Below, piece after piece: positions 10,911-20,946 of a DNA stretch of 64,000 bases (the stretch's first letter is position 1; every line of letters begins with the position of its first letter). The position numbers were made by a program, and so were the translations under genes. The notes beneath the pieces are model-generated. The model worked only from the letters and a program-made list of their open reading frames with translations. It did not search any database and was not told the DNA's origin. The DNA is from Gilliamella mensalis (GTDB lineage: Bacteria > Pseudomonadota > Gammaproteobacteria > Enterobacterales > Orbaceae): positions 1 through 64,000 of the forward strand of contig NZ_FMWR01000005.1 of assembly GCF_900103085.1 (NCBI RefSeq). Reading direction: 5' to 3'.

Positions 10911-11144
10911 TTATTGATTTGCAGTAATATAATCAATTGCTGATTGAACAGTTGTGATTTTTTCAGCTTCTTCATCAGGAATTTCGGTATCAAATTCTTC
11001 TTCTAAAGCCATAACTAATTCAACTGTATCAAGAGAGTCAGCGCCAAGATCTTCAATAAAAGAAGATTCATTTTTAACTTCTTCCTCTTTTACACCAAGT
11101 TGCTCAACAATAATTTTCTTAACTCGCTCTTCAATAGTGCTCAT
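10911..11144 (-). CDS. acpP: Acyl carrier protein
   Basis: Carries growing acyl chains as thioesters on a 4'-phosphopantetheine arm. The 77-residue, strongly acidic protein has the attachment serine S37 in the invariant [12 protein letters not shown] motif. The length is standard. It lies between fabG and fabF, the canonical order. A 149-base upstream gap and a downstream hairpin suggest that it is also made as a separate short transcript. Confidence 0.98.
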   Translation of the reverse strand: MSTIEERVKKIIVEQLGVKEEEVKNESSFIEDLGADSLDTVELVMALEEEFDTEIPDEEAEKITTVQSAIDYITANQ

Positions 11145-11293
11145 ACTCTTTTTTTTCCTATAAAATCGCCGAAAGTGGCGGTGAATTTAAGTTTATAAAA
11201 TGTTGAAAAAGATGCCAATCATTTTTCAACCCGATTGCTTATTTTTTATTCAAACCATCATGGTATTGGCTCATTTTACACTATTCTAGCCAA

Positions 11294-12028
11294 TTACACC
11301 ATATACATGCCACCATTGACATGTAAAGTTTCACCCGTAATGTAAGATGCTTCATCAGAAACCAAAAAGGCAACAGCATTAGCAATTTCCACCGGTTCAC
11401 CTAAACGCCCAGCAGGCACTTGTGCCAATGTTAACGCTTTTTGTTCCTCGGTTAATGCATCAGTCATATCAGTTGCAATAAAACCAGGGGCAACGACATT
11501 AACAGTAATACCTCGTGAGGCCACTTCGCGAGCTAATGATTTACTAAAACCAATTAATCCTGCTTTCGCTGCCGCATAGTTAGATTGACCAGCATTACCC
11601 ATTGTACCCACTACTGAACCAATAGTTACAATTCTGCCATAACGTTTTTTCATCATTGTGCGCATTAATGCTTTAGATAAGCGGAATACTGATGTTAAAT
11701 TAGTATCTAAAATATCTTGCCATTCCTCTTCTTTCATTCGCATTAACAAATTATCACGTGTAATACCTGCATTGTTGACTAGAATGTCAATGTCGCCAAA
11801 TTCGTTTTTTATTGCATGAATAACAGATTCGATTGATGCTTCATCTGTTACATTTAAAGCAAAACCTTTGCCATTTGAGCCTAAGTATTGACTGATAGCC
11901 TCCGCACCTTTTTCTGTTGTTGCCGTACCAATAACCGTTGCACCACAAGCAACTAATTTTTCTGCAATTGCTTTACCAATCCCACGGCTTGCACCGGTAA
12001 CTAAAGCAATTTTTCCTGATAGGTTCAT
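11294..12028 (-). CDS. fabG: 3-oxoacyl-ACP reductase
   Basis: An NADPH-dependent short-chain dehydrogenase that reduces beta-ketoacyl-ACP. The 244-residue protein has the Rossmann TGASRGIG motif (residues 11-18), NNAG near residue 85, and catalytic S138, Y151 and K155 (YAAAK). The C-terminal GGMYMV is typical. The start follows fabD by 18 bases with an AGAGG-like ribosome-binding site, so the two are cotranscribed. Confidence 0.97.
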   Translation of the reverse strand: MNLSGKIALVTGASRGIGKAIAEKLVACGATVIGTATTEKGAEAISQYLGSNGKGFALNVTDEASIESVIHAIKNEFGDIDILVNNAGITRDNLLMRMKEEEWQDILDTNLTSVFRLSKALMRTMMKKRYGRIVTIGSVVGTMGNAGQSNYAAAKAGLIGFSKSLAREVASRGITVNVVAPGFIATDMTDALTEEQKALTLAQVPAGRLGEPVEIANAVAFLVSDEASYITGETLHVNGGMYMV

Positions 12029-12046
12029 AACTACCTCTTTTATCTT

Positions 12047-12982
12047 TTACTTTGTGTTTTCTAATGCTATGTCTAATGATGCTTTATCATTAACCGCCAA
12101 ACCAGAAAGTGTATCAACAATACGTTTAGTTAAGCCAGTTAACACTTTCCCTGGTCCCATTTCAACTAAAAGTGTTACCTCTTGTTTTGCCATGTATTCA
12201 ACAGTTTCTGTCCAACGTACAGGACTATAAAGCTGAGAAATTAATGCCGTTTTAATTTTTTCGGCAGAGGTTTCAACTTTCACATCAACATTATTAATAA
12301 CTGCAAACTTTGGCGTACTAAATTCAATGTCATTTAATGTCGTTGCTAATTTATCGGCTGCTGGTTTCATTAATGCACAGTGTGATGGCACGCTGACAGC
12401 GAGTGGTAATGCACGTTTTGCGCCTGCTTCTTTACATAATGCACCTGCACGTTCAACGGCTTCTTTATTACCTGCAATAACAACTTGACCTGGTGAATTA
12501 AAATTTACTGGGGCAACAATTTGACCTTGGGCTGCTTGTTCACATGCTTTGCTAATCGATTCGTTATCTAACCCAATAATGGCATACATTGCCCCCGTAC
12601 CGCTTGGGACGGCTTCCTGCATTAGTTTTCCACGTAATTCGACTAATTTAATTGCATCTTTAAAATCAATCACACCGGCACAAACTAATGCTGAATATTC
12701 GCCCAAACTATGACCTGCCATAAAATCGGGTTGAACACCATTCACACTTTGCCACACTCTAAATATTGCAACAGACGAAGCAAGTAGTGCGGGTTGTGTT
12801 TGCCATGTTTTATTTAATTCTTCTGTTGGACCTTTTTGTACTAAATCCCACAAATCATAACCGAGTACTTCAGAAGCTTCATCAAAAGTAGATTTTACAA
12901 TCGGAAAATTATCAGCAAGATCTTTTAACATGCCGACAACTTGTGAGCCTTGTCCTGGAAATACCATTGCAAATTTGGTCAT
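12047..12982 (-). CDS. fabD: Malonyl-CoA-ACP transacylase
   Basis: Transfers malonyl from CoA to ACP. The 311-residue protein has the N-terminal FPGQGSQ motif, the nucleophile elbow GHSLGEYSAL with S92, and the partner histidine in PSHCALM near residue 201. The length is normal. It sits between fabH and fabG in the conserved fatty-acid operon, with a 36-base gap from fabH. Confidence 0.97.
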   Translation of the reverse strand: MTKFAMVFPGQGSQVVGMLKDLADNFPIVKSTFDEASEVLGYDLWDLVQKGPTEELNKTWQTQPALLASSVAIFRVWQSVNGVQPDFMAGHSLGEYSALVCAGVIDFKDAIKLVELRGKLMQEAVPSGTGAMYAIIGLDNESISKACEQAAQGQIVAPVNFNSPGQVVIAGNKEAVERAGALCKEAGAKRALPLAVSVPSHCALMKPAADKLATTLNDIEFSTPKFAVINNVDVKVETSAEKIKTALISQLYSPVRWTETVEYMAKQEVTLLVEMGPGKVLTGLTKRIVDTLSGLAVNDKASLDIALENTK

Positions 12983-13018
12983 TATTTAAATCCTTGATCA
13001 TTAAAAATACATCATAAA

Positions 13019-13972
13019 CTAAAATCTAACTAACGCAGAACCCCAAACAAATCCACCACCAAAGGCTTCTAATAAGATTAGGTGACCACGTTGAATTCGC
13101 CCATCTCTCACGCCAGCATCTAAAGCACAAGGCACAGAAGCGGCAGAGGTATTGCCCTGCTTATCTAATGTGACAATAACTTTGCTCATATCCATATCTA
13201 GGCGTTTTGCAGTTGCGGAAATAATTCTTAAATTAGCTTGATGTGGTACTAACCAATCTAAATCTGCTTTGTTAAGCGCATTCTCAGTTAAAAGCTCGTC
13301 AACCAAATTTGACAGCTCTTTCACTGCCACTTTAAAAACTTCATTACCATGCATAGTCATATAAACAGGATCATTCATATCACGACGATCAACATATGGG
13401 TATTTCAATAAGTCACCATAACGACCATCAGCATGAAGATGTGAAGCAATAATACCTGGTTCTTCTGATGCGCCAACAATAACTGCTCCTGCACCATCGC
13501 CAAAAATGATAATAGTCCCTCGGTCATTTGGATCAACACCACGGGTTAACATGTCTGAACCAACAACTAAGGCATATTTAATTACGCCACTTTTAATATA
13601 TTTATCGGCAATATCAAGCGCATACACAAATCCCGAGCAAGCAGCGGATACATCAAATGCAACAACATCACCAATACCTAATTTGGCTTGTAATTCTGTA
13701 GCTGAACTTGGAAATGCATTGACCGACGTTGCCGTTGCAACAATGATCATACCGATTTCTTCTTTATCGATATTGGCCATTTCAATTGCATTTAAAGCAG
13801 CTTGATAAGCCATACTTGTTACTGTTTCATTTGGCTCTGCAATTCTTCTTTCTTTGATACCTGTACGTGTTGTGATCCATTCATCACTAGTATCGACCAT
13901 TTTTTCAAGATCTGCATTAGTTCTTATCTGTTTTGGAAGATAACTTCCTGTTCCTAATATCTTTGTATACAT
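13019..13972 (-). CDS. fabH: Beta-ketoacyl-ACP synthase III
   Basis: Starts fatty-acid synthesis by condensing acetyl-CoA with malonyl-ACP. The 317-residue protein has catalytic C112 in SAACSGF, the histidine of VPHQANLRI near residue 244 and the asparagine of GNTSAASVP near residue 274. Its length and triad match E. coli FabH. It starts 4 bases after the plsX stop, which implies translational coupling. Confidence 0.97.
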   Translation of the reverse strand: MYTKILGTGSYLPKQIRTNADLEKMVDTSDEWITTRTGIKERRIAEPNETVTSMAYQAALNAIEMANIDKEEIGMIIVATATSVNAFPSSATELQAKLGIGDVVAFDVSAACSGFVYALDIADKYIKSGVIKYALVVGSDMLTRGVDPNDRGTIIIFGDGAGAVIVGASEEPGIIASHLHADGRYGDLLKYPYVDRRDMNDPVYMTMHGNEVFKVAVKELSNLVDELLTENALNKADLDWLVPHQANLRIISATAKRLDMDMSKVIVTLDKQGNTSAASVPCALDAGVRDGRIQRGHLILLEAFGGGFVWGSALVRF

Positions 13973-13976
13973 CTAA

Positions 13977-15023
13977 TTATTCGCTCTTGGGTAGTGCGGA
14001 AGAAAGGCTGGTTGCAATCTTCTCAGGTATATTTGTTTGTATAGCCAAAATAGCTTGTTCAATTGCTGCAAAAAATGATTTTGGATTGGCACTACCATGA
14101 CTTTTGATCACAATACTTCGGAGTCCAAGCAAACAAGCACCATTATATCGCCCAGGTTCCAGATAACCAAAATTTTTTGAGAACTTTCTCTGTAACCATT
14201 TACTTAAAATTTTAATTAATAATGAATTATTACCAAAAGACAATTTACAGGAAGACATGAAAATTTTAACTAAGCCTTCTACTGTTTTTAACGTCACATT
14301 GCCAACAAAACCATCACAGACTAATACATCTGTTTTACCGGTTAACAGCTCATTACCTTCTAAATAGCCAATGTAGTTAATCTGATCATTCGATTTTAAA
14401 ATAGAAGCAGCGGTACGTATTTTATCCAATCCTTTGATGTCTTCTTCGCCTATATTAAGCAATGCAACTCGAGGATTCTCAATTTTTAGTACGGTTTTAG
14501 ATAATATCTCACCCATTATAGCAAATTGTACTAGCATATCACTGTCACATTCAGCATTAGCACCTAAATCTAATACAACTGTACTTTGGTTATTTAATGC
14601 AGGAATAGTAGCAACTAATGCTGGGCGATCAATACCGGTTAAAGAGTGCAATAGAAGTTTAGACAACCCCATCAGTGCACCGGTATTACCAGCACTTACA
14701 CAGGCTTGAGCATTGTTATTTTTAACTAGTTCAAGCGCAATTCTCATTGACGAACCTTGGCTATGGCGAATTGCATAGGCAGGCTTCATATCATTAGCAA
14801 TAACCGTAGTCGATTCGGTCAAAATTAACCGCCTCTTTTGTTGATATTGAGAGACAAGTTTTGCATTTTCTTTTGACAAAAAAAGACTCATTTCTGATGG
14901 ATCGCCCACCAGAAAAATAGAAAGGTTTGGATAACAATTTAGCGCTTGTATTGCAGCAGGAACAACAACACGAGGACCGAAGTCCCCACTCATAGCATCT
15001 AACGCAATGGTTAGATTATCCAA
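13977..15023 (-). CDS. plsX: Phosphate acyltransferase
   Basis: Makes acyl-phosphate from acyl-ACP for the first step of phospholipid synthesis and links fatty-acid and membrane lipid synthesis. The 348-residue protein starts [17 protein letters not shown] and carries the family motif [11 protein letters not shown] near residue 150 and [12 protein letters not shown] near residue 236. The length is normal. It lies between rpmF and fabH, the conserved order. Confidence 0.96.
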   Translation of the reverse strand: MDNLTIALDAMSGDFGPRVVVPAAIQALNCYPNLSIFLVGDPSEMSLFLSKENAKLVSQYQQKRRLILTESTTVIANDMKPAYAIRHSQGSSMRIALELVKNNNAQACVSAGNTGALMGLSKLLLHSLTGIDRPALVATIPALNNQSTVVLDLGANAECDSDMLVQFAIMGEILSKTVLKIENPRVALLNIGEEDIKGLDKIRTAASILKSNDQINYIGYLEGNELLTGKTDVLVCDGFVGNVTLKTVEGLVKIFMSSCKLSFGNNSLLIKILSKWLQRKFSKNFGYLEPGRYNGACLLGLRSIVIKSHGSANPKSFFAAIEQAILAIQTNIPEKIATSLSSALPKSE

Positions 15024-15056
15024 AATGTCACCTGAGGATTTCTAATTAGGTAATAA

Positions 15057-15224
15057 TTATTTAGAAATCACTTTACGACCACGATAATAACCATCTGCGG
15101 TTACATGATGACGTAAATGTGTTTTACCTGATTCATCAACTGAGATATTAGCAACTGTTAATGCATCATGAGAACGACGCATACCACGTTTTGCACGAGT
15201 TTTACGATTCTGTTGAACAGCCAT
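15057..15224 (-). CDS. rpmF: 50S ribosomal protein L32
   Basis: A small basic protein of 55 residues that I translated directly from the minus strand. It begins [20 protein letters not shown] and ends [11 protein letters not shown], clearly L32. It belongs to the large ribosomal subunit. It lies 4 bases after yceD and 33 bases before plsX, the conserved yceD-rpmF-plsX arrangement that ties ribosome and lipid synthesis. This L32 lacks the zinc-binding cysteines seen in some bacteria. Confidence 0.97.
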   Translation of the reverse strand: MAVQQNRKTRAKRGMRRSHDALTVANISVDESGKTHLRHHVTADGYYRGRKVISK

Positions 15225-15228
15225 GGAT

Positions 15229-15738
15229 TTACCCCTTATTCTTTAAACTAACTAAAATTGCAAATGGATTCGGTTTTTCATTCTCACTTGGAATGTCACC
15301 AAATACCATATCAGCCTCTGACACTTCGCAGTGTTTACTATCATGTACCGGCGCAATTGGTAACGAGAGAATGATTTCGTCCTCAAGTAACGCTAATATA
15401 TCTACTTCGCCAAACTCGTTCATAAGAACGGGCTCATAATGTTCCGGTAGTGCCTCTGCTTGAGCATCGCTCTTAACAGGACTAAATTTATTCATCACAT
15501 GAACTTCTGTGATAAAAGGTTTAAAACAACGTTGGCAAATCAGTTCTAACGTTATTTTTGCATCAATTGTAATAACACAAAGCCGCTGCTCATCAAACTT
15601 AAAAGATAAGCTGCACTCAATATCACTTTGTGGACTTTCAACCCTAGCTACACTTTTAGCTGGATAATATCCAACATAATCAAGCCTTTTTTGTGCTGCT
15701 TTAATTGGGTCAATTGTTAATGGCAATTTATTTTGCAT
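15229..15738 (-). CDS. yceD: YceD family protein (DUF177)
   Basis: The 169-residue protein closely follows enterobacterial Yce[18 protein letters not shown] at the start, a CQRCFKPF pair near residue 83, and the acidic stretch [16 protein letters not shown]. The family is linked to 23S rRNA accumulation in bacteria and plants, but the mechanism is unsettled. It is the first gene of the yceD-rpmF-plsX-fab operon, and the 222-base gap upstream should hold the promoter. Confidence 0.93.
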   Translation of the reverse strand: MQNKLPLTIDPIKAAQKRLDYVGYYPAKSVARVESPQSDIECSLSFKFDEQRLCVITIDAKITLELICQRCFKPFITEVHVMNKFSPVKSDAQAEALPEHYEPVLMNEFGEVDILALLEDEIILSLPIAPVHDSKHCEVSEADMVFGDIPSENEKPNPFAILVSLKNKG

Positions 15739-15960
15739 AAAATATGCATGCTACCTTAAAGTTACTCTTATGTTCCTTCTTAAAAAGAACACAATACATA
15801 AGGCGCGCATATTACCTTTAAATAAGGTTTTCGTCAATGCCAGATAATAATATAATTTGATTTAAATATTGGCTATTACCTTATTATTTTTAAATTTATG
15901 TAATTTTATTATTATAAAAGAGTTTTACCTAGCGATGTATTTTCATATTTTATGATCATA

Positions 15961-17880
15961 CTATGACAATCGCCCAAAACTATCCTTAACAATAGCGCGA
16001 AAATCATCAAATGTTTTACTATTTAATAAACGTTTAGTTGCTCTTTCCTTGACAAAATTGACAAATAAATTATAGATTTTCATGGTATCTTCATATTCAT
16101 CCTTACTAATTGCTAGCAAAAAAATAACATGTGCAATTTTATTCTTATTCCATGCAATACCTTGTGGTACCAAAATGGTTGCTACCATTGTTTTTTTTGC
16201 TAATAAACCAACAGTGTGAGGGATCGCGATGTTTTCACCTAACAATGTTGACACGATAGTTTCTCGCTCAATAACTGAAGGATAAAAATCCTGTTCGACA
16301 TAACCTGATTGCTCAAGTCTTTGGCAAACTTTTTTTAAAAGCTCCTTTTGTGTAACAGGCTTATCGATAATAAGAAAAAACTTCTCATCAAAAAATCTCT
16401 CAATAATATAAGGCATAGTTCTATCGATCATTGCCAACCGCCCCAATTGTTCAAGCTGATAAGGTGTAGGAAATGGTGAAATTTTGACTATTTGTTTATT
16501 TTTTTCTGTTAAACGAACGGTTGAAACAACAAAATCTTCTTCAATATTTACCAGCTGTTCATATTCACGGTAAGAAAGAGTTCGATTTATTTTAATATGC
16601 GGAAAATCCCGTTTAATTTTTGATTCAATCATACGCAAAGCGGCATTACCAAGCTCGCTAACAAGTAAAATTTGCGCATATCTTTCATGTCCAGCATTAT
16701 AATTACGCTCTAGTGCCACGCCGATATGTACCGCTAAGTAACTAATTTCATCTTCTGTCATTTTTGATTCAGTATACATTTCGGTATTAGCTAGCGCAGA
16801 TAATGTAATATCATAAGCAAAAGGATAATATTGTTTAATTTCATATAATAAAGGATTAGTTGTTCTAATTTGATATTTAATCCTTGATAACATTGAAGAA
16901 ATATGGATTAGCATATCTTGGTATAATTTTTCATCATCCCATAAATTATAGTGATAAGAATCATTTATATAAGATAAAATATGATTAACCAATGCCAAAC
17001 TTTTTGCTTGATTAGGTGAATCCATAATTGTTCGTGAGGCAATTTGCACACACAAATAGTTAAATTCGGCATCAGAAAGCACACTACCCAAAAAGTAAGA
17101 AAAACCTTCCGAAATTTCACGAGCAGCACTAATAATCGTCGTATTTATTTTATCGACTTGATATTCAAGGAGTTCATAACCTTGAGTAATTCTAGTTATA
17201 GAAACCGCACAACTGTAAAGTAAATACCCTTGCCCTTCAGCATTTAATTTTAATTCAAAACGTTCAAATTGGTTTTGTAAAATACGCTCAAGATATTTTA
17301 GATCGATATCATTCAAAATAGTTTGTCTAAGTCTATCTACCGTTATAGTATCTTCGACCATATGACGTCGCCATAGAATATCAGTTAAACTTGCCCGAAT
17401 AGATGATTCTTCACCAACTAACCGCATTCCATAATAGGGACGATTTTCGAGTGATAAATTATATTTATCTAAGTACTGCTTAACTTCAATAACATCATTT
17501 TGTAAAGTACTACGACTTAAAAACCACTTTTCTGCTATATCATCTAATTTAACAGGATTTGTTTGCGTTAAAAAAGCAATCAATAAGGCAGAAACTCGCT
17601 CTTTACTTGTTCGTGGGACCTGCTCTATTGGTGGTGTAATTGGTAATGTTGCATAACAATTAGGATCAGATACCACAAGTTGATAACCTATATTCTTGGT
17701 ATATTCAACTTGGGCACCATAATCATATAAAATATCGTTAAGTGCTGAAATATCAGTCCGAATTGTTCGTGTAGACACAGAAAAACGATTGGCTAGCTCT
17801 TGCTGAGGTAGTGTTTCATTTTTTATCGTATCAAATAGATACGCTAATCGCTGATAAGAAAAAAGCACTTTAGATGACAT
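15961..17880 (-). CDS. PRD/PTS-domain transcriptional activator (MtlR/LicR type)
   Basis: A 639-residue regulator and the last gene of the nine-gene accessory operon. The domain order is visible: a winged HTH (about 8-50), a second HTH-like segment (about 95-150), PRD1 (about 185-290), PRD2 (about 300-398), an EIIB-like region (about 401-490) and a fructose-type EIIA domain (about 500-639) with active-site H555 in IAIPHTVG. PRD2 keeps both phosphorylatable histidines, H326 and H385. PRD1 has no histidine at the matching places (SCAVSI, LCVQIA), and the EIIB-like part lacks the catalytic cysteine. It probably activates this operon in response to PTS phosphorylation state. The target is inferred. 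Confidence 0.9.
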   Translation of the reverse strand: MSSKVLFSYQRLAYLFDTIKNETLPQQELANRFSVSTRTIRTDISALNDILYDYGAQVEYTKNIGYQLVVSDPNCYATLPITPPIEQVPRTSKERVSALLIAFLTQTNPVKLDDIAEKWFLSRSTLQNDVIEVKQYLDKYNLSLENRPYYGMRLVGEESSIRASLTDILWRRHMVEDTITVDRLRQTILNDIDLKYLERILQNQFERFELKLNAEGQGYLLYSCAVSITRITQGYELLEYQVDKINTTIISAAREISEGFSYFLGSVLSDAEFNYLCVQIASRTIMDSPNQAKSLALVNHILSYINDSYHYNLWDDEKLYQDMLIHISSMLSRIKYQIRTTNPLLYEIKQYYPFAYDITLSALANTEMYTESKMTEDEISYLAVHIGVALERNYNAGHERYAQILLVSELGNAALRMIESKIKRDFPHIKINRTLSYREYEQLVNIEEDFVVSTVRLTEKNKQIVKISPFPTPYQLEQLGRLAMIDRTMPYIIERFFDEKFFLIIDKPVTQKELLKKVCQRLEQSGYVEQDFYPSVIERETIVSTLLGENIAIPHTVGLLAKKTMVATILVPQGIAWNKNKIAHVIFLLAISKDEYEDTMKIYNLFVNFVKERATKRLLNSKTFDDFRAIVKDSFGRLS

Positions 17881-17883
17881 ATC

Positions 17884-18624
17884 TTATCCTACTAATTTTT
17901 GGGTAATTGATAAAAGCTGTTTGACATCACTGATTCTCGTCTCGCCAGTCGTTTTATCAATAATAGAACTATAAATATGAGGAATGATTTTTTTCACACC
18001 TGCGTCTAAAGCAATTTTTAAAATATCCTCGTAGTTATCTAAATCGATCCCACCGGTAGGCTCAAGATAAAAATTGTTTTCTGCGCAACATCTAGCAACA
18101 TACTCAAATTCATCCTGATGCTTTAATCCCCCCATAGGAAAATATTTTATTGAGCTTCCTCCCATATCTTTTAATAAAGCAATTGCCGTTTCAACTGGTA
18201 CAATCGCGGCCGGTGATTTAGCACTTAGCGGTCCTGTTGCAATATTAACTAAACCAACTTTCCCTGTTGGCGAAACTAATCCGTTAACAACTGTTTCGTT
18301 TTGCCCTAATAAAGCTCTACTTGTAGCGACACCAGTAAAAACTTGATTAACATGTTGTGGTTGAAGTACAGCAGAAATTTCAGACACCATTATTGATTGA
18401 TTTGGATCACCAGCCCCCAGACCAACTGAAATCGCATTATCGATCGCTAACGCATATTTTTTCATATCAGAAATAGCAGAGGCATTATCGGGATAATTTT
18501 TAGATAAAACACCAACAACAACATGTGTTTTTGCTGCCTCATAAATAGCTTTAGCATTATCAATAGAATTAGCCAATACGTTTAAACAAACACGGCCATT
18601 GTAATAATTGGGAGTCAGTTGCAT
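17884..18624 (-). CDS. DgaF-like KDPG-type aldolase (EF_0839/AHA_3917 family)
   Basis: A 246-residue protein of the family related to DgaF, which splits 2-keto-3-deoxygluconate 6-phosphate into pyruvate and glyceraldehyde 3-phosphate in D-glucosaminate catabolism. Visible segments include NYPDNASAI, GLGAGDPNQS, SPTGKVGLVNIATGP and the GGSSIKYFPMGGLKH region near residue 158, whose lysine is a plausible Schiff-base residue. It overlaps the end of the DgaE-like gene by one base. The substrate in this operon is unknown, so I give no symbol. Confidence 0.88.
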   Translation of the reverse strand: MQLTPNYYNGRVCLNVLANSIDNAKAIYEAAKTHVVVGVLSKNYPDNASAISDMKKYALAIDNAISVGLGAGDPNQSIMVSEISAVLQPQHVNQVFTGVATSRALLGQNETVVNGLVSPTGKVGLVNIATGPLSAKSPAAIVPVETAIALLKDMGGSSIKYFPMGGLKHQDEFEYVARCCAENNFYLEPTGGIDLDNYEDILKIALDAGVKKIIPHIYSSIIDKTTGETRISDVKQLLSITQKLVG

Positions 18625-19763
18625 TATTTTATTCCTTGAATAATATTTTTAATTTTGTTGTAAATAATATCGAGTTGAGCTGATGTCACACTACGCACAT
18701 CGGCATCAACTTTGCCTTCATTGGCTTTATATTCTCTGAAGTAAACTGCAATTTCGCCTTGTTTCATCAGATCCACCATTTCGATTGCAGTTTTACCTAT
18801 CACGCTAGCATCAAACGCTATTTCTGCACGTGCGATATCACGCCCTGCGCCATCCCAAACGACGTTGGCCGATATTCCATCAAGTTCATTTAACTTTTCA
18901 ATAAATGATGTCATTTTACCTACCATTTGCTGTCCTGTTTCTTTCTGTGGTTCGGTAAGATAAAGCTCAATTGCTTTAGTTAAACCTAAAATCCCCTCTT
19001 TACCAACTTTCATTGATCGTCCAATACCTTGCGACTGCATTTTTACCCATCCAACAGCTTTTTGACGACCAATAACTAAACCACTGGTTGGCCCTTCAAT
19101 CGCTTTGGCTCCGCTATAAATAACTAAATCAGCGCCTTGTTGATAATATGTTTGCAAATCTTCTTCAGCAGCAGCATCAACAATTAATGGAATTTTGTGT
19201 TTTTGAGCAATACAGACAGCTTGCGCAATTGATAGCATACTTTTTTGCACACAATGATGGGATTTAACATATAAAATAGCCGCTGTATCTGGATTAATTA
19301 AAGATTCAATATGTTCTGGTTTACATTCATTAGCATAACCCGCTTCAACCACAATACCACCACCTAGTGAAACCATCGTACTAATCGGTGCACCAAAATT
19401 AACGTTATGACCTTTAGGGATAATAATTTCTCGAGGGACATATTTATCTGACGAATGTAAGTTAAATAGCAGATCATAGTCATCCTTGACAATTATTCCT
19501 GCAACGGCTTGAGCAATGCCAGCCGAAGCACAAGATACAACAACCGCATTTTCTACGTTGAGTAATTTAGCGATATATTGTCCCGTTTTATCAACTAAGT
19601 CTTTAATTTCAAAATACTCATTTAAACCATGCAATACTGTTTCTGCCACTTCTGATCTTGGCGTCGAAACACCTAAAATAGTCATACGGCCCGAAGCATT
19701 AATCACTTTTTTCAAGTGATATTTACTATATATATCTTTTTCAGTTTGAGATTTTAAGCCCAT
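18624..19763 (-). CDS. DgaE-like PLP-dependent ammonia lyase (SelA-related)
   Basis: A 379-residue PLP enzyme of the SelA-related family that includes DgaE, the D-glucosaminate-6-phosphate ammonia lyase. The PLP lysine is K220 in YSGAKAIEGPTSG, after LIVDAAAEED near residue 193. It should remove ammonia from an amino acid or amino-sugar acid to give a 2-keto-3-deoxy product, which the aldolase next door could split. Its start lies 23 bases inside the upstream amidohydrolase gene and is preceded by AGGTAG. Confidence 0.9.
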   Translation of the reverse strand: MGLKSQTEKDIYSKYHLKKVINASGRMTILGVSTPRSEVAETVLHGLNEYFEIKDLVDKTGQYIAKLLNVENAVVVSCASAGIAQAVAGIIVKDDYDLLFNLHSSDKYVPREIIIPKGHNVNFGAPISTMVSLGGGIVVEAGYANECKPEHIESLINPDTAAILYVKSHHCVQKSMLSIAQAVCIAQKHKIPLIVDAAAEEDLQTYYQQGADLVIYSGAKAIEGPTSGLVIGRQKAVGWVKMQSQGIGRSMKVGKEGILGLTKAIELYLTEPQKETGQQMVGKMTSFIEKLNELDGISANVVWDGAGRDIARAEIAFDASVIGKTAIEMVDLMKQGEIAVYFREYKANEGKVDADVRSVTSAQLDIIYNKIKNIIQGIK

Positions 19764-20895
19764 TTTTACTACCTTCTTCTGTTATTCCAATACACACAGT
19801 ATGTTCTTTACTCCCAGTTACAACACATGCCAAAGGAACAAACTGCTCATGACTTTGACGAACTTCACCTTCTGAATCCGATAACGAAACTGTTTCTTGT
19901 TTGATATCAAAAATAGTGAGATCTGCATCATAACCAATGGATAATTTACCTTTATTTTCAAGATGCAAAATTTGTGCTGCATTTTTTGTAACACTATCAA
20001 TAATTCGCTCCCTGCTATAACCTAAACAAATAAACTTGGTCATAACATTTGCTAGACTAAATACTGGCCCTTGAATACGGTTCTTAGAATATATATCGGA
20101 ACTAATTGTAGTTGGATAAATATCAAGTAATTTTGCCCTTTCAGCAACAGCAAAACTGAAACTCTCACCACCATGACCAATATCTAAAATTACGCCTCGC
20201 TTAATAGCCCGCCGGATTGAATCGCGAAGATTATTTTCTTTATCAAAAATTCGATTCGGCTTACCATTAAAACAATGAGTGATGATGTCTCCTTTTGTTA
20301 ACATATCGGCAATATCATCAAGCTCTGGCGGATTATTTCCCACATGAATCATTAAAGGTAATCCACTCTTTTTTTGCATATCTTTGGCTTTGACCAACGG
20401 TAATATTCCATTTTCACCAACCACACTACGACTCATTCTCACTTTTATTCCAATAATAAAATGAGAATATTTGGCTAACATTGTGTCGAATAAAGGCACA
20501 TCAATATCACGCATATCGGCAAGTTCGCTTTGTCGTATCAGCCCTATTTTCGAGATATTTAAAAAGGAATAAACATGAGTGTTGGCTTGTTGCGCTAATT
20601 GATAAAATTCATCAATATCAAGCGCACCAACGCTACCGGCATCAACTACCGAGGTGACACCAGCCTTAGTGCCGATCAAATCAGGTGCATCGTAATAAAT
20701 AGGTGAACGAGCAAAGCAATGAGTGTGAGAATCAATCCATCCAGCACTAATGTAGTGTTTAGCATGTAAATCTAAAATCTGTTGTGATTGTTCTGTAATG
20801 TTCTTACTAATCTCAACAATCTTGCCTAAATGAACTGCAATATCAACGATCGATTCGTCAATTAATTTTGCTTTCTTTATCACTAAATCATACAT
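19741..20895 (-). CDS. Amidohydrolase-family metallohydrolase (EF_0837/AHA_3915 type)
   Basis: A 384-residue dihydroorotase/deacetylase-like enzyme. Metal ligands typical of the amidohydrolase superfamily are seen: HTH in GWIDSHTHCF (near residue 55), a lysine in IGIKVRMSRS (near 150), histidines in MIHVGN and ITHCFNG, and an aspartate in ISSDIYSK (near 265). A TTG at 20907 would add four residues; I chose the ATG at 20895. Its place before a DgaE/DgaF pair suggests that it opens an amide or similar bond so that the product can enter ammonia elimination. The substrate is not known. Confidence 0.86.
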   Translation of the reverse strand: MYDLVIKKAKLIDESIVDIAVHLGKIVEISKNITEQSQQILDLHAKHYISAGWIDSHTHCFARSPIYYDAPDLIGTKAGVTSVVDAGSVGALDIDEFYQLAQQANTHVYSFLNISKIGLIRQSELADMRDIDVPLFDTMLAKYSHFIIGIKVRMSRSVVGENGILPLVKAKDMQKKSGLPLMIHVGNNPPELDDIADMLTKGDIITHCFNGKPNRIFDKENNLRDSIRRAIKRGVILDIGHGGESFSFAVAERAKLLDIYPTTISSDIYSKNRIQGPVFSLANVMTKFICLGYSRERIIDSVTKNAAQILHLENKGKLSIGYDADLTIFDIKQETVSLSDSEGEVRQSHEQFVPLACVVTGSKEHTVCIGITEEGSKNGLKISN

Positions 20896-20946
20896 AATTA
20901 AATCCAAATCCTCTGTAATTTAGGCAATGACAAAGGAGTATTAAAA

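Noticed and set aside
13506-13805. 99-codon plus-strand frame inside fabH
   Set aside because: It is an antisense shadow of a clearly conserved gene.
17884-19763. Naming the lyase and aldolase dgaE and dgaF
   Set aside because: The family match is good, but the operon lacks the DgaABCD transporter and adds an amidohydrolase, so the substrate may differ and the symbols would mislead.
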